A DNA stretch of 64,000 nucleotides, taken from Sipunculus nudus (lineage: Eukaryota > Annelida > Sipuncula > Golfingiida > Sipunculidae). Position numbers and translations under genes: made by a program. This document shows positions 1 through 13,089 of the stretch, piece by piece. Below the pieces are notes generated by a model, which did no database searches, was not told the DNA's origin, and saw only the letters and a list, made by a program, of their open reading frames with translations. Positions within the stretch are counted from its first letter, which is position 1. Each line of letters starts with the position of its first letter. The stretch covers positions 34,366,019 through 34,430,018 of the forward strand of contig CM049306.1 in the NCBI GenBank assembly GCA_026874595.1. Reading direction: 5' to 3'.

Positions 1-1283
1 CGGTACTGAATACTTCATCGGTTATATAGTTTGAACAAACAGAAACTAAACTTCGTGCTGAATAAAAGACTTTTTATAGACAGGAAAAAAAGCAAGTCTG
101 CCTGATGTCTGGCAGCTGCAACATGAAACATCTGTATACTCAATCTGCCCGGAGGCTAAATATAAAACAGGATTATTGATATTGTACCTGACATGAGAAC
201 GGTCTCCCTTCTGCGTCAGACTATTATTATACTCTCTAATGCAACCGCCGTATTTAAACGTGCCTTGAAATGTCCTGCGTCAGACATATATACAGGACCT
301 AAAATAAACTCCTGCCTGACATCTGTCGAATTCGCAACGCTGTGCACAGAGTCTTGATAGACTTAAAAGCGCCGTACATCGACCAAAACGTTATTTCCCA
401 AGGCGTATTTAATACTGGCTAATTACATTTAAAGCTTGATGAGTAGGTTGTCATATCTAAAAACATTTTGCATTGATGGTGAGCGTATTTTTGAATTGCA
501 CCATGTTAGTGAAATTGGAATATGTATTCAGAATTCAGTCCATTTGGCCGGGGCCAGCTTGAATCAGCTTGAGGAGCCGGGACATTCATTAAAAATTGAC
601 ATCTATGACGTAACCGTGACGTGATCTGCACATTTATTGCAGTGTACGGCGTAATTTAAAATCGACTAGGAAACTTTCGGGGTATCAGATATGATTACAA
701 CAATTTATTGTCCTTTATTTTCCTTTTTTCCCACCATCCTTCTGCTAAAACTCCCAGAATTCCATTCAAGATATACTGGTTTAAAAAATGCCATTGAGAT
801 TTTTTAACATAACCTAATATAAAATTAATTTATAAACAAAGTGGACTTTCTGTAAAGAATAACTTGATGGTAGTCATGCAAAAATAAAATGTTCAAGAAG
901 TTTCAAATATGCAGTTCCGTTAATATATTTGAACTGGACAGACGTAGTGCAGTTGACTAGTGACTAGTGGAACATTGCCCCAGCTGCATTTCCAGAACCA
1001 ATCCTTTATAGCCCTGGCATTACATTTAAATTTTATACATGTGGTTGCTCGATTTGTCAATAGTTTTAGAGGATTTCTCCAAATGTATGTACTTTGGGCA
1101 AGAGACAATATCACTAAATTATAAAAATAATAATTCAATAACACAGATAAACATAGTTTGTTTTGCAAAAAGTTTATTCCCTATCATAAAGGGTGTTCGG
1201 CATTTCAATATGCAACTGTTCATATCGCTATAACCTATTACCAAGTGCAATGAAGGGCATATGTCAAGTTAAAAATACGACTG
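1..1283. other. No gene recognised
   Basis: AT-rich unique-looking DNA. The few short open frames on both strands lack recognisable motifs, splice context or a convincing start. Nothing else stands out. Confidence 0.5.
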
Positions 1284-1438
1284 TTGAGGTCGTATAATCT
1301 GGCCCCCGCGATCTCTGTTCATTTCTTTGGCCAACCGACAGACTAGTGTATCAAAGAGACATTCCGAGGCAGCCTCTGGTTTTCATTGTTTGTCCATGGC
1401 CTTTTCATTCCATAGATGTGATTCATACGACCCCTCAA
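1284..1438. repeat. Small inverted-repeat element (MITE-like)
   Basis: The left arm TTGAGGTCGTATAATC (1284-1299) is matched on the other strand by the right arm at 1420-1438 (reverse complement TTGAGGGGTCGTATGAATC). The two agree apart from a 2-base and a 1-base gap. About 120 bp lie between them. This size and layout fit a short non-autonomous DNA transposon, but I see no clear target-site duplication and no second copy in the window. A chance inverted repeat is not excluded. Confidence 0.3.
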
Positions 1439-3900
1439 TAATGAGTGTATGATAAATCGCTTAAAACGTCCATGTGCCACTCGGAACTGCCAGAGTACGG
1501 GAAACAATATCTTTTGTCCTCAGATGTTACGACGTTTGACTTCATATATAATCCATCAGGGCTGAACAGAACAACACATTTTCCATCTGTGGTATATTAC
1601 TGTCACAATACCGCATCAGATAAAACAAAATTTCCATATTTTTTATCCAGAAACCTAGTTAAAAGACTAGTGGTCATTTATTCAGCCTTGATGAGGCTTT
1701 CATTAGCAAAAGTACTTAGGATCGTGCTATCTTTTTATTTTACCAAGTTACTTTCAGCATGTCTATAGCCTTATTGGAATAGTAATCAACGGAGTTTTGT
1801 AAACTTTGAATGAATGGTCCTGTTACATTTTGTTAAAATTTCAAGCCGTTTGCTGAAGTATTAATGAGAGCATTGTCTCCCGGGTCTTCGGTACCGTCTG
1901 TTCTTCTGTCCTGAATATCAGGCCAATGACGTAGGACTCGAGTTCGCCCGTGTCGATCCTTTATTCCTGAATAATAAAAACCTGCTACGCATACCATATT
2001 GCCTTATATACACATGTGAACTACAAACAGAAAGTTAAAATATTACCAAGCTTTAGCTATGCACCAGGAGCTCAATGTTATCAAGCATTCAATTAAAAAG
2101 TATGTGTTAACTATGATTAAAATACATGTATTCTTAATTTAGGATCTTAAATTTCTTAAATAAGAATATTTTTATTGGTCTTGGTAGCGAACTTAGACTC
2201 AAACCTTATGATCAAAGTCATATCGAAAAGAAATTTCGCGTTAAAGTAAATTTTTCAATAATTTTTCGTGTAAAGTTTTTAATTTTTACATACAATCCTG
2301 AGTGACAGCACATTGGAGTGTTGTCGGCCTTACTATTCTTTTTTTCAGTTTACAAGAAAGTCTAGACGTACCTGCATGTCTGTCTAGCTTACATGGGCTA
2401 CCTGCTTGTTTATACGTTTGCTTGTTTGTGTATTCTTTTAAAGAACAAGGCGGCTGAGCTGTTTTTAACTTCACCCTGGCCAAACTCTCATTTGAAACTG
2501 CTGATGACTGGCCTGGAAAAGGAAATGACAGCGCGTGGTTTATTAAAAGTAAAAATTGGAATAAGTTCAAATAAGGGCAGCTTTCCATTACGTTTGCAAC
2601 TGCTGTCTAAAACTTCAGATATTTGATTTAAAATGTTAGGGATGCAGGGATGTGGAAGAAAGGTGCAGCTTCTGCATTTGGCTGTGCGTCTTGGAGGTCA
2701 CATGTTCACTTATGATTGTATAAAATATCTCTTTCAGCAATACTCCTGCAGCATATTCTGAGAGCTAATAATATATAGGTAACATGAGAGGGGGAAGGAA
2801 ATCGAATATAAATAAATGTATTATTATGAATATGATATGATCATCAAATATATCACGGTCGTGTATTTGTAAAGCGTGTTACTGGGTGCCCACAGTTACC
2901 TCGTATATGTAGGTTTTATCTGATGCAATCATTATTACATCAAAGCGAATCTGATTAGATATCTTGGAATTTGGTAAGCGTAAAAGAGAGGAGATTAAAA
3001 CTGTATCATAGTTACAGGTACGTTTAAGATGTATGCAAACAATACCTGTATCTGTTTGAAGCAATACAAAGATGTTTTTAACATAACACTGTTTCTTGCA
3101 ATAAAGCAAGTCGGGGATCTTATGTCACCTATTTGTCAAATTATTTCAAATTATTTATGTGTCAGTTTGGTAACCCAATTTAACATACTTAAACATACTA
3201 GGTATTATGAATCAATTTTCTGAAGTGTTATTACCATATTTTCAACATGATAAAATTACCGTAATAATATACCGCTCTATGTTCATATATGTTCTTTACC
3301 CATATGATAATCATGATGCTGACCGTGATAAAACATTTGTTTCGTTATTTGTTATTTATAAACCTGAAGCAAATTTTAATTTTTGCGCACAGGCTTCTGC
3401 TTCAGGTGGTAAGTGAAAACATACTTGATTCCGCCATATATAAGATCTCTCGCAGCTCAAAAATGCATCACTATAATAACCCTTACCTAAATTATTATCT
3501 CAATATTTTTAAAATATTTAATTTTATAATTATAAAAAATTAAAGATGTAAATTAAGCCCCTTACTTCTTTGACAAGTCGTTAAAATTTTGTAGTAAGTA
3601 GGTATGCACACTTTTACTTTTCTGTAGATTTTGTATTGACCTAATCATGCGTACATCATTTGACGACTGTGTTCAAAAGCATACATATAAAACAATATAC
3701 CGTATATCCCTAATTATCGCCCGGTAAACAAGCATTTGTTTCTATAAATAAATGTGTCACGTGACTAGAGTCCTTATGAGCTTGAAAATTGAACTGAATA
3801 ATATATTTCCAGCCATCTTAAACTTGATATCGGACAGCAAAACATAAAGTTCTGTAAGTAATTGAGTTTAACATTTAGTGTGCAGTAAGTGTGAGCGGTG
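1439..3900. other. No gene recognised
   Basis: AT-rich sequence with scattered short open frames on both strands, none with family motifs or paired splice sites. No long repeats seen. Confidence 0.5.
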
Positions 3901-3971
3901 TATGTGTGGACATATTTTTAGGCCCACATCGAGGCGGTGGTGGATTCATCCGTCAATTTGATAAGGTTAAT

Positions 3972-4070
3972 ATGGGCGGCGGCCGGTCAAAACGGCAGTG
4001 CTCCATCTTTTTGCTTGGTTTCCTTCTTATTTATTGTTACCTCCTTTATTGTCATCCCTGGGAAAGCTGA
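3972..4070 (+). CDS. Possible 32-aa signal-anchor mini-ORF or first exon
   Basis: An ATG with a good animal context (A at -3, G at +4) opens a 32-codon frame. It starts with a basic cap (MGGGRSKRQC) followed by a strongly hydrophobic stretch of about 17 residues (IFLLGFLLIYCYLLYC), and then stops at TGA (4068-4070). A short basic head plus one membrane span resembles the N-terminus of a type II Golgi enzyme or a small membrane peptide. The stop comes before any good 5' splice site, so it is either a complete micro-ORF or a chance frame. An overlapping 88-codon frame (3937-4203) has no internal ATG start. Function unknown. Confidence 0.15.
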   Translation: MGGGRSKRQCSIFLLGFLLIYCYLLYCHPWES

Positions 4071-4232
4071 GACAGCTGGGAAAGGTCAAGCATCGCCGGT
4101 CAAACACCAGCACCAGTCAGACACAGACCCAGGTTTTATTAAGTCTGTACCTTATGTGGCAGTGAAGATTTATTGCACTGAAACCAGTGAACTCCTACAC
4201 TGAAGCCTGCAGCCCACAGTTAATATTTGGCC

Positions 4233-4248
4233 GGGGGGGGGGGGGGGG
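4233..4248. repeat. Poly-G tract (16)
   Basis: Uninterrupted run of 16 G inside otherwise mixed sequence. It is one of several long G or C runs in the window. Confidence 0.9.
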
Positions 4249-4750
4249 TTCAGAGAAAGACACAGAAAGGTGTATCTTAATATTTCATATATTTCGAAGG
4301 ACTGGAGCAGCAGTCACCTCTGCATATTTCAGAACGTTCAAGCATTTTATCATTGAGATATTGCGCGACAAAGGATACCCCCGATTGCGCTGTGATGTGA
4401 TATTTAAGTTTGGACAGGTTTGTAATTCCATAGATTTGGAGCCCCCATAAGCGCCGGTCATTCATGTTGATTCAGGAATGATAAGAGATATTGTGCGCGA
4501 ATGGAAGCGTTACTGATAAACGGACGGGAGGAAGGACGGACGGATGGGATCACTTTGGGGCAGCGCTTTTTCAATTAGCCTTTACATAAGTTTAAAAATT
4601 GACAAAGATGTGTCTTTTGGAATGCTCAATTGTCTTTTGCTTCCAAGACTCTTCGATTTAGTTATCTTTCTGTTGAAAGTCCTGATAATTGTATACATTC
4701 CCCCTAAGTGTTTCGGTTCTGTTTACAAACTTCGAAGCAAAAATGTAGGC

Positions 4751-4773
4751 CGCGCCAGACTGAGTCTGGCGCG
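4751..4773. repeat. Perfect GC-rich palindrome
   Basis: CGCGCCAGACT (4751-4761) and its exact reverse complement AGTCTGGCGCG (4763-4773) are separated by one G. The surrounding 4740-4880 is unusually rich in GCGCGC words compared with the AT-rich flanks. It could form a cruciform or be a dimeric binding site. No function is evident. Confidence 0.8.
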
Positions 4774-4879
4774 CGCTAGAATCGGGAACCGACTCAAACC
4801 GGTGGTGAAAATGTAGCGCGCTCCAGACCAAAAATCCTCGAAATATGGCGCGTTTGGGGGACTTGGCGCGCGCTAAACG

Positions 4880-6030
4880 ATGTAGAGTGCTACAGAAAAA
4901 CGTGCGTAAATGGGGCTTATGTTTACAGTTCATGTAACTGAATATTCAGCCTTTACCTGCGTGGTACCTGGATAATTCGCCACGTCGTTGCAAGTTCATA
5001 ACAACCTGTTTTCGCGTACATGTATCATGGTTGTCACAAACCTCAAGCACAGACATATCAAAGAAACAGAAAAAAATAATATTGTTTCGCTGTTGTAATT
5101 GTTTGCTACATACACGATCATAAAGGTTGTTAAATGGGCAACGTTCTTTCACCTGTTGTTCGTTCCTTAAGCGAAAACTCTCCATCTCATTTTCCACCAA
5201 AATTGCATTGAATAGAATTCGCAACAAATTGCATACCGCACAAATCCAAGCCACACTAAACCTTAAAGGCCGATACACAACCCACACCGCTTCCCTGATA
5301 AGAACCCCTACTCCTCGAGTTTTGGTTCTAATAACACTACTGCGAACATTATTTTATTGAGAAACGTTAGTGTAGATTAAATACGGTAAACTTTGATGCG
5401 AGGTCCTGTGTGTGTGTGGAGGGGGGGGGGCACCAATTGCTCCTTTACGGATTAAGGACACTTATACTGAGAATATTCCGTTTCGTCGCCCTTTCTCCTA
5501 AAAAAAACAGAATACAAAATGTGTTATAGTTAAACCCAGGGTTCGGGTATTTCTATCATTTCTACCATACTGTCAAATATATTTAGTTATGGCACATATT
5601 TATATAAGTTTAAACTTCTGAAAAAGTATCTGATTCTTCGAACGAGAATCGATATAAATCTTTGAATGCAAGTTGTTATAATAAATTTACATGTTATAAG
5701 CAAATGACGCAGGTACACTACAGATACATTAAACCAATAAAAGTTTCAGCTAAGAAAATCGATTTTGAAAATGTAATGCTATTTAATTATTGCGTTGGCA
5801 TCTGAAACTCAAAACATTTGTATCTCGAAGGCTTTGATTTAAATTAAATTAGCTCGATAATTGATGAAAATGTAAAAAATGACCTGAAAATATAACCTTT
5901 ACTCTCTCTTTTAAAATGAAAAAGATTTGAATGTTCTTAAGTATCTACATTTCAGAATGCATGCTTATATTTTATTTCGCCACATAAAACCTACGCGTTT
6001 TCATGTTTTTTGCTTCATGCATTTAAATGT
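4880..6030. other. No gene recognised
   Basis: AT-rich sequence with a G tract near 5420-5430. Short open frames on both strands have no recognisable content. Confidence 0.5.
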
Positions 6031-6036
6031 TCAAAT

Positions 6037-6120
6037 AAATTTGACCGTCTATATTTCACAATTTTCTTTTAAATGTTCATATGTTTACAAGAAAATTGTG
6101 AAATATTGACGGTCATATTT
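6037..6120. ncRNA. Near-perfect hairpin, miRNA-precursor-sized
   Basis: Left arm 6042-6068 and right arm 6089-6115 are reverse complements at 26 of 27 positions, with a 20-nt loop (6069-6088). Pairing extends weakly a few bases outward. The total size (about 75-85 nt) is that of an animal pre-miRNA. The arm starts TGACCGTC and ends TTTTCTT. I do not recognise the arm as a known miRNA. The pairing is tidier than most animal miRNA precursors, so a very short palindromic transposon remnant is an equal alternative. Either strand could be transcribed. Confidence 0.3.
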
Positions 6121-6508
6121 CCTTTACAATTACAGACGTCCAAATCTTATATGCGTTGTTAGTCAAAAAATCATCTTTACCAATAATACACACAAAGGCA
6201 AATATATTCAAAAATTTGACATTCTTGTCAAATTTACTATTTGCGTTCTTTTCACTTCATGTTTTGCTGCTATAATCCGCAACAACTCTTAAGACAGATA
6301 ACAAAATTATAAAGAAAAGATTGAATATCCTTTATTACCCATTCTAATTTCATTCACTCTCTAAAATAATCTAAAATAATGTATATTTATGTTTTATATA
6401 CTCACCTAAGACACCAAATTTTACTGCTATAATCCGTGAGCAAACAAATGTTATATGTTAAAAAGGATTATTACCTAGCAATCATAATAAAATCAGACTT
6501 GTTTCGTC

Positions 6509-7251
6509 TGTTACCTGAGAACATTCAATCAGTATTATTTCAGCAACCGTGACACCTTATTCATGAATTGTCATCACTGAGTCCCAGGGGCTTTCTCGCC
6601 TGGCGGAGATCACGTGTACACCATGGTGTGTAGAGGCACGGCGATATTTTTCTAGATGAATCTTGTGACGCGTGCTTACTGTGTATAATGTATTATTCTT
6701 CGAATGTTCGAGAAATAGATCTTTTAGACTGTTCGAGAAGTGGAAAAATCTCGGCTTGGGGTGAAGAGTATATAAAGGGGCTGTGTTTTAGAGCCGAGAG
6801 AGGAGAGAGCAGAGAAGATTTCTAGCGCTCGCAGAAGGCGTGTGTGTCAGTTTCTGGGACCTTATCTGACAAGTGCGGCAATTATAGATTTTCTTTTGGA
6901 CTCCAGTTTACTTTCTGGATTGTTGCAAGAGCTTTACACTGGACTGTCATTCTCCGAGAGTATACATTAAAAGAACTTATCGTTGTGACGGTGGTGGTAT
7001 CCAGGTACTGTGCACTTTATTTTACTGTGTGATTGTATTGATTTGTTGTTATACCGCTGTTTTACTGTATAATTGTATTGATTTAGTGTATTGTAATGTT
7101 AGGGTTGTTTTAAGAATAAATTATGGTTCATTCCCCTAGCCCTAGACATTTCAAGCTGCCTAGTATTACAGAATCTGATTTTTTTTTACCTCAACTATAA
7201 AATTTGTGTTCATCACGCATACGTGATCTGTTTATATTAGGTTCCGTAAAA
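6509..7251 (+). mobile_element. Solo LTR, copy 1 (HSE-bearing family)
   Basis: It starts TGTTAC and ends GTTCCGTAAAA where sister copies end CGTAACA, so the terminal CA is mutated. The order of parts is shared with three other copies. From 5' to 3' these are a CACGTG-like motif, heat-shock-element-like triplets (GAA 6702, TTC 6707, GAA 6712; then TTC 6732, GAA 6737, GAA 6743), a TATA box (6771) followed by AAGGGGCTGTGTTT, a purine-rich GAGAGAGG leader, GGTGGTATCCAGGTACTGT, and AATAAA near 7115. TG...CA ends, a TATA box and a poly-A signal within ~0.75 kb, with no internal coding region beside it, are the marks of a solo LTR. No clear target-site duplication. The 62-codon frame at 6844-7032 lies inside and is probably meaningless. 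Confidence 0.7.
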
Positions 7252-8800
7252 ATCTTAACATGCGTACTATGTTTTCGATATCTAGTTAGAAGCAAGAAAC
7301 GAAACATATTATATAGCTTTTTTAACAAGTGTTAGGAAACTTGGTATGCAAACTTTAAATATAAACATGAACTAAACAACCTTAAGGATATATCCGGAAC
7401 AAAAAAAATAACCATCCCAAGTCTCAAGTTTGAAAGTCTAGAGGAAGAGGAAGAATCTAATTATTATACCACAAAGGCGCCCCCTAGTGGCAGTGGTAGC
7501 AGATGTAAATCAAGCAGCCATGTTTGAACAGACGACAGGCTGTTTCTGAGTACTCAGGTAGATAAAGACCCACATGTACAAAAATATTACATTTGAGCCA
7601 TCTAATTATTTTGTAAATCTGCTGTGGAAATACCAATCAAACAGACTAAATGCATGTTTTATGCTTACGTCATCAAAATAAAAGGTGAGGCGCTGTCAGT
7701 TTAAAAGTTAGTTCTAACTTTTTTGTTTCGATATCGGAGTGTATAGATACCGATACCACTACAGCGATGTCAGTTCTGCTGGTATGGTATATATACCGTT
7801 TGGTACATATAAACCCAACACCCTAGTGAGAATATGTTGACAGTTATTAAAATGGGATATTACGATCAAATTATTCAACTAATATGATTAAATAATGCAC
7901 CTGGAAAATAAACCTTTGCAATACGTTTGGATAAATATCAGTAGAATTCAAAAAGCTTGACATTTCAGGCCGACTATCATGCCATAAATGAATATTTGAG
8001 CTTAAACAGTTCTTTTTCGGGTAATATAGAATGTCCATCGTCCCCACCTGTCACTAAGGGCCCCCAAGTGAATCCAGGGACCTGAAACTAACAAACAGCT
8101 TGTAAGTTTCAGTGCACATCTGGTTATAATCTGGTCATTTGGTGCAATCATGTTAATTTCACTTCATCTTATGTTCACTTTCTCGGTCTTTTCATTGTTC
8201 TTGGTCAAACTATGATTCCTTAAATCCAACATGCATTTCCACTGGCTAGACTTAGATTTTCAACACACTTCATAAGGGTAAATATTATTTTATGTTACAT
8301 ATTGAAAATATATTATCCTTTCATTAATGGTGAAAACCTCTCATATAACTGAACAGTATCTTACATATTTTTTTGGAAATGCATATATCTGTGCCCTACA
8401 GTCAATTCTGATACAAGCAAATGATAAAGTTCATATTCGATAGTGCTTGAGGAAGCAAGAATATATTGCAATATATTCAGAATCAATTCTTTTATTAGAA
8501 CAGTATCCTGCAAATATCTTACAAAAGATAAGTTACAAAATTGTATTGTATATCCGAAGGAGGATACCGTAAATAAAGTTAATTTTATAAATATACATAT
8601 ATATATTAAAAATTTTAAACAATACGTGTAAAAATTTCGAGAGGGCAAGTTATGTCTTAGTAGATGAAAGGCTCTGCTACGATAAGTTTATAAATTAAAA
8701 TACTCAGTACTTCCATAATTAAAAAAAAAGATCACATGATATTAGGAAGCAATTGATAATACAGTTAGTAAGAGAGACATTTAGATAAATACATTAATAT
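7252..8800. other. No gene recognised
   Basis: AT-rich DNA lying between two oppositely oriented solo LTRs. No internal retrotransposon domains (gag, protease, RT, integrase) can be seen on either strand, which supports calling the flanking LTRs solo. Confidence 0.5.
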
Positions 8801-8804
8801 TAAT

Positions 8805-8853
<49 letters not shown>
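8805..8853. repeat. (AC)9(AT)n compound microsatellite
   Basis: (AC)9 at 8805-8822 runs straight into an AT tract at 8823-8853. The AT tract directly abuts the next solo LTR and was probably its insertion target. Confidence 0.95.
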
Positions 8854-8854
<1 letters not shown>

Positions 8855-9689
8855 TGTTACGGAACCTAATAACAACAGATCGCAATCGTGACGAGCACAA
8901 ATCTTGTTACGGAGATAAAAAAATCAGATTCCGGAACACTAGGCAGCGTGAAATGTCTAGGGGAATGTATAAAGAAGTCAGTGTTTTGTTTTTTTTGGTT
9001 AGAAAATAATTATAATTTATTCTTAGATCAATCCTAAGATAACAACACATTAAATCAATATAATTACACAGTATAACAATTATAAAAATGTACAGTACCA
9101 GAGTGATTTCTGGATACCACCACCGTCACAGCTCAACAAGAGTCCTTTAACACAAATAATCCACGTTAATAGTTCAAATAAATGTTCCCAGAAAATAGTC
9201 CGATTTAAACTCGAAAACAATATGTTGTAATCGAAAAGCGAAGTTCTGGTTATAATCCTAAAGGCAAACTGAAGACAATCCGTATATAAAGTATGTATAA
9301 ATTCGTTGAAGATTTGTAAGTTCTGCAGTTATCGGAATGGTCCCCCCAAAAAAGACACTGACGAGAGAGTCGCACTTTTCCGTGTCCGCTGTTTTTTTTC
9401 TCTCTACCGACTCTAAACACAGCCACTATTTAAAGCTTTTTCTCACCCGAACCACAGAAACTTCCATTTTCACGACGTTCCAAACAGAACAATACACGTG
9501 AGCCTTCAGGGGATGAACAGACCAGAAAATTTCAGATAACACGGAGTACTGTGTTTACACTCCGCAAGAATTCAGTAAGTGCGATTATTTATGGCAGCGC
9601 CCAGGGTTTACGCTTAACACGAATCAGAATGCCTAGCACATGCCAAGTTATCTAATATCCCGCGCATAATAAAATAGATACCTGTAACA
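8855..9689 (-). mobile_element. Solo LTR, copy 2
   Basis: Reverse-strand member of the same family. On the minus strand it begins TGTTACAGG (9689) and ends TTCCGTAACA (8855). It keeps the TATA-like region, the GGTGGTGGTATCCAG block, the AATAAA signal and the conserved tail with CCCCTAGACATTTCACGCTG. It has one clear GAAnnTTC heat-shock-like pair (plus-strand 9457-9464) and degenerate flanking units. About 835 bp, longer than copy 1. Both sides are AT repeat, but the flanking bases are offset by one, so a target-site duplication is not provable. Confidence 0.75.
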
Positions 9690-12650
9690 ATATATATACA
9701 TATGTATATATATACATATACACCACCAAGAAGTATGGACGTATGAGGCTGATACCGCTGTTTTTGGTTTGTTTTTGCCGTATATGTCTAATTTTGACTT
9801 ATGTAATTTGTTAATTTGTTCTGTAATATGTTTGTCATATATCTATGTTGTATCTTAAATAAAGGTGTGATAAACAAACAAATACATGTATGTAAACTGA
9901 AATTCTATCATCAACAAATTTTACCTGGTTTGCAAGCAAAAACAAATGTGCAATGCACCTGAAATAAAAGAATCTTGTCATGTAGGTTTCAGTGTCACAG
10001 CTGGTGGTTACATTTTTTTTTTGCAGACTCGGTGATGTTGATCTCCGCAATAATTGTTTCATTGTGTATGCATGTTTGAGTCTGTAAAATTATACCCGGT
10101 ACTAAGATTATAATTGGTAAATATATGCAAATTACAAGGCATTATTGTGCACTATTTAAGTATTGTGAGAACTATTTCTAAACTTTCCATTGACCCCTTA
10201 TGACAAATTGACCAATAAAAGTAAACGTGTGATATAATACGACATCTTTCTATTTGTATTAATACAACATTCTTTTGCTAAGACAACATAAAAAACTGTT
10301 ATTTTACGATTGTTAACCAATGATTATTTCCTTTTTATACATGACTTTGATGGCGCGTCAGCTGCAGGTCACGACATGCATTGCCCTTTCAATTACAAGG
10401 CGAACTGATGACAGGCAATGATAAATAAAAGATAAAATTGATAAGGGACAAATAATCCGGCTAATCAACTTACTTTTTTATTGATTACCCTTTGACTTTC
10501 AAGAACTATGGTTCCTTTTTGTACCTCTAACATTATTGTAAAGGGATTATTTTATTCATATGATACTTTTCCTTTTCTTAAAGGTGCATAAACATTTGTG
10601 ATATTATGTTTATTAACTCTCGACATTAGTTCAATTTGGCTGGATATTAAAGTTTCCAAGCAAAACCGTTCCGGCACATTGACATTATATCCAGACCACG
10701 TGTTATACCTTGTTATGGTATACTCTGTGTAAACACATTCCAGCTGTCCCAGTTTACCATAACCAAACTGCGTGACCAAATATCAGATTTTGCGCATGCA
10801 AGTTCACTTCAAAACGAGAAGTATCAAGAAGGAAGAAACAAAAAAAAGACAGCGATTGGAAGATGGAAAAAAATAATTTTGATTTGCAAAGTTGCGCGCT
10901 GCGGGTATCAAGTGGCGTGCGCGCTATTTTTGTTTTACATTACAGATCGCGCCCGATGCAAGCATATTTGCACATGTGCAAAGGAGTAAGCGAATGGTTT
11001 TATAACGAAATATTTGCAGATACTATCATATTTTCTGGATTTTACTTTGTACTTCATTTATATTACTGCAGGCTATATGATAAATTTACTATATAGGATA
11101 AAATATACTATATTGATATTCAAATCAACAATACATTTTGGATTACCAAATTCATGATTTAAGTAGCAGGTGTAATTACCCTATGGATAGTATACATTCT
11201 GTGTACAACACAATTAAAACATACAATTATCCGTGAATAAATAAAATTAACAATACTTTTCGGAAGAAAACTTCACATGTACATGAAGAGCATGCTTTGA
11301 TTATCTATTCTATGTAAATCACAAATGGTTTCCCAAGTACTAAATGCCTGCATTATTAAATATGTATACATATATGTATTCACGTATTAGAATGTATAAG
11401 ATTATAGGATTTACAACTTTTAATATGTTAACAACGTTTAATCAAATATTCAAATTTGATAGACTTTAGACTGCATACAAAGGATTGTTTCAATATGTAT
11501 TCTAAAATTTAGAAAACAGAAAAAAACCTCAAAAACCCGACTGCATATCGCTTCACCAAATATCTTTGAAATTATTCAACGTAATTCATAATATTTTGTA
11601 CACATGTATACCGACGAATTAGCAGACAAACAAAAATGTATTATAAACTAACGAACAGACAGACATGGCTCCAAATTTACCCTCATTATTGGCGAGCATT
11701 GTGGCTAGCGTGGGTAAGTAACCAGAGACAAGGGGCCAGCTGCTAATATAAATATTACTAAATATTATGAGACCTCCAAAGCTTGAACAAAAGAAAACAT
11801 TTGTAGACAGAATCAATGGTGCTGTAAACCGAAACCCATAGTAGACCTCAACAGGGGGAACCTTGGGGCAGAGTGGGACTTGCCTGTATAGCCATCAATC
11901 TTTCCTTGGATGTTTAAGGATAGCACGACAAATAAACTGTCAGTGGAAAATTTATCCAGGGCATAAGCGACTATGTCACATGACAGCCAAGAGACTTCAT
12001 CATACTTTATATAACGGTCTCTGACCTTAACGGTAAGCCTGCCCTGTCGTACAGGGTTTAACTAGCGCCAGACTGAAGTACACGCGTCTGTAGAACTTTG
12101 GTCGTAAGGACATTGATCTTGGCATTATTGATGATAGCGATATTACCTTCGGGAAAATAGCCCTGGGTAAAATACTTTTTTTTCCACAACATGTTATACA
12201 CAAAAGTTTAAAGTTTGTTGCTCCCTTAAATCAACTTTCAAAGAAACTTTTAAAGGTTACAACAATTGTTAGTTGAGTACTTACAGTTAGTGTCTACCAG
12301 CGGGTGGCCGTTGAAATTTGGCAACGCTTCTGTGAAACTTAAAATGTGCTGTAACACATTTTGACATCGGAAATTGGAATTGGAAAACGTAAGGCAAAGA
12401 ACCGCCATTTATTAGTTAACAATCCTCAAGTTTCTCCTGGCCCTCACAAGTGTCATGGCTTCTCACATTAGTTCCCAATCTCACTTTTACATTTAACGTT
12501 TAAGAATATTTATGACTCTTATAAAACAATCAGCAGCTTTTAAATGTAGTGCTTTATGCCTGACCTTTCCCTCCATTAACTTTTTTGAAGTGTTAAGAAA
12601 CTAGAGTATTTTCCATTTAATGTTATTTCAATATAATCATATTTTCATAT
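9690..12650. other. No gene recognised
   Basis: Mostly AT-rich. Around 9720-9890 the text ends in AATAAAGGTGTGATAAACAAACAAA and could be the 3' tail of a LINE or an old transcript, but I cannot assign it. An open frame at 10552-10779 (minus) has no ATG and is preceded by a stop two codons upstream, so I do not call it. Confidence 0.45.
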
Positions 12651-13089
12651 TATAGAATATATAACATAATCTAACCTTATGTATAGTTTTGATTTTATTT
12701 ATTTAATTAAGGCCCCATGGGTCACACATCACCGATGTCATCCTAAAGTAGCCATTTGTACTCTGCCGATGTCTTTACAAAGTCACAATAATGTGTCTCG
12801 ATGTCATTCTGAATTAAAAAGAAAAAAAATGGCGCATTGTTCTGTTGTCCTCTCTATCTTCTCCACTTCCCGGTGTCATCCGGTTGTGTCCCGAGGTGCC
12901 CTCGGTACCCCGATGTTAGGCTGAAGTCAGATTGGGAGACAGCGGGTCGACACCAGTGATGTGTTAGCCTTGTCTAAAGCCAGGTCCCTTTCCTTCATTG
13001 AGGGCTAAAACCTTTTGAAACTGATTTGTTATTTTCTAAGAATATCGCATAACTTATGATAAGCTCCCTTTGGTGAAACCGGCACCTGT

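Noticed and set aside
6509-9689. Reading copies 1 and 2 as the two LTRs of one retrotransposon
   Set aside because: They are in opposite orientation and the DNA between them has no retrotransposon domains.
10552-10779. Minus-strand 75-codon frame with protein-like composition
   Set aside because: Starts at TTG with a stop two codons upstream, no splice acceptor and no recognisable family.
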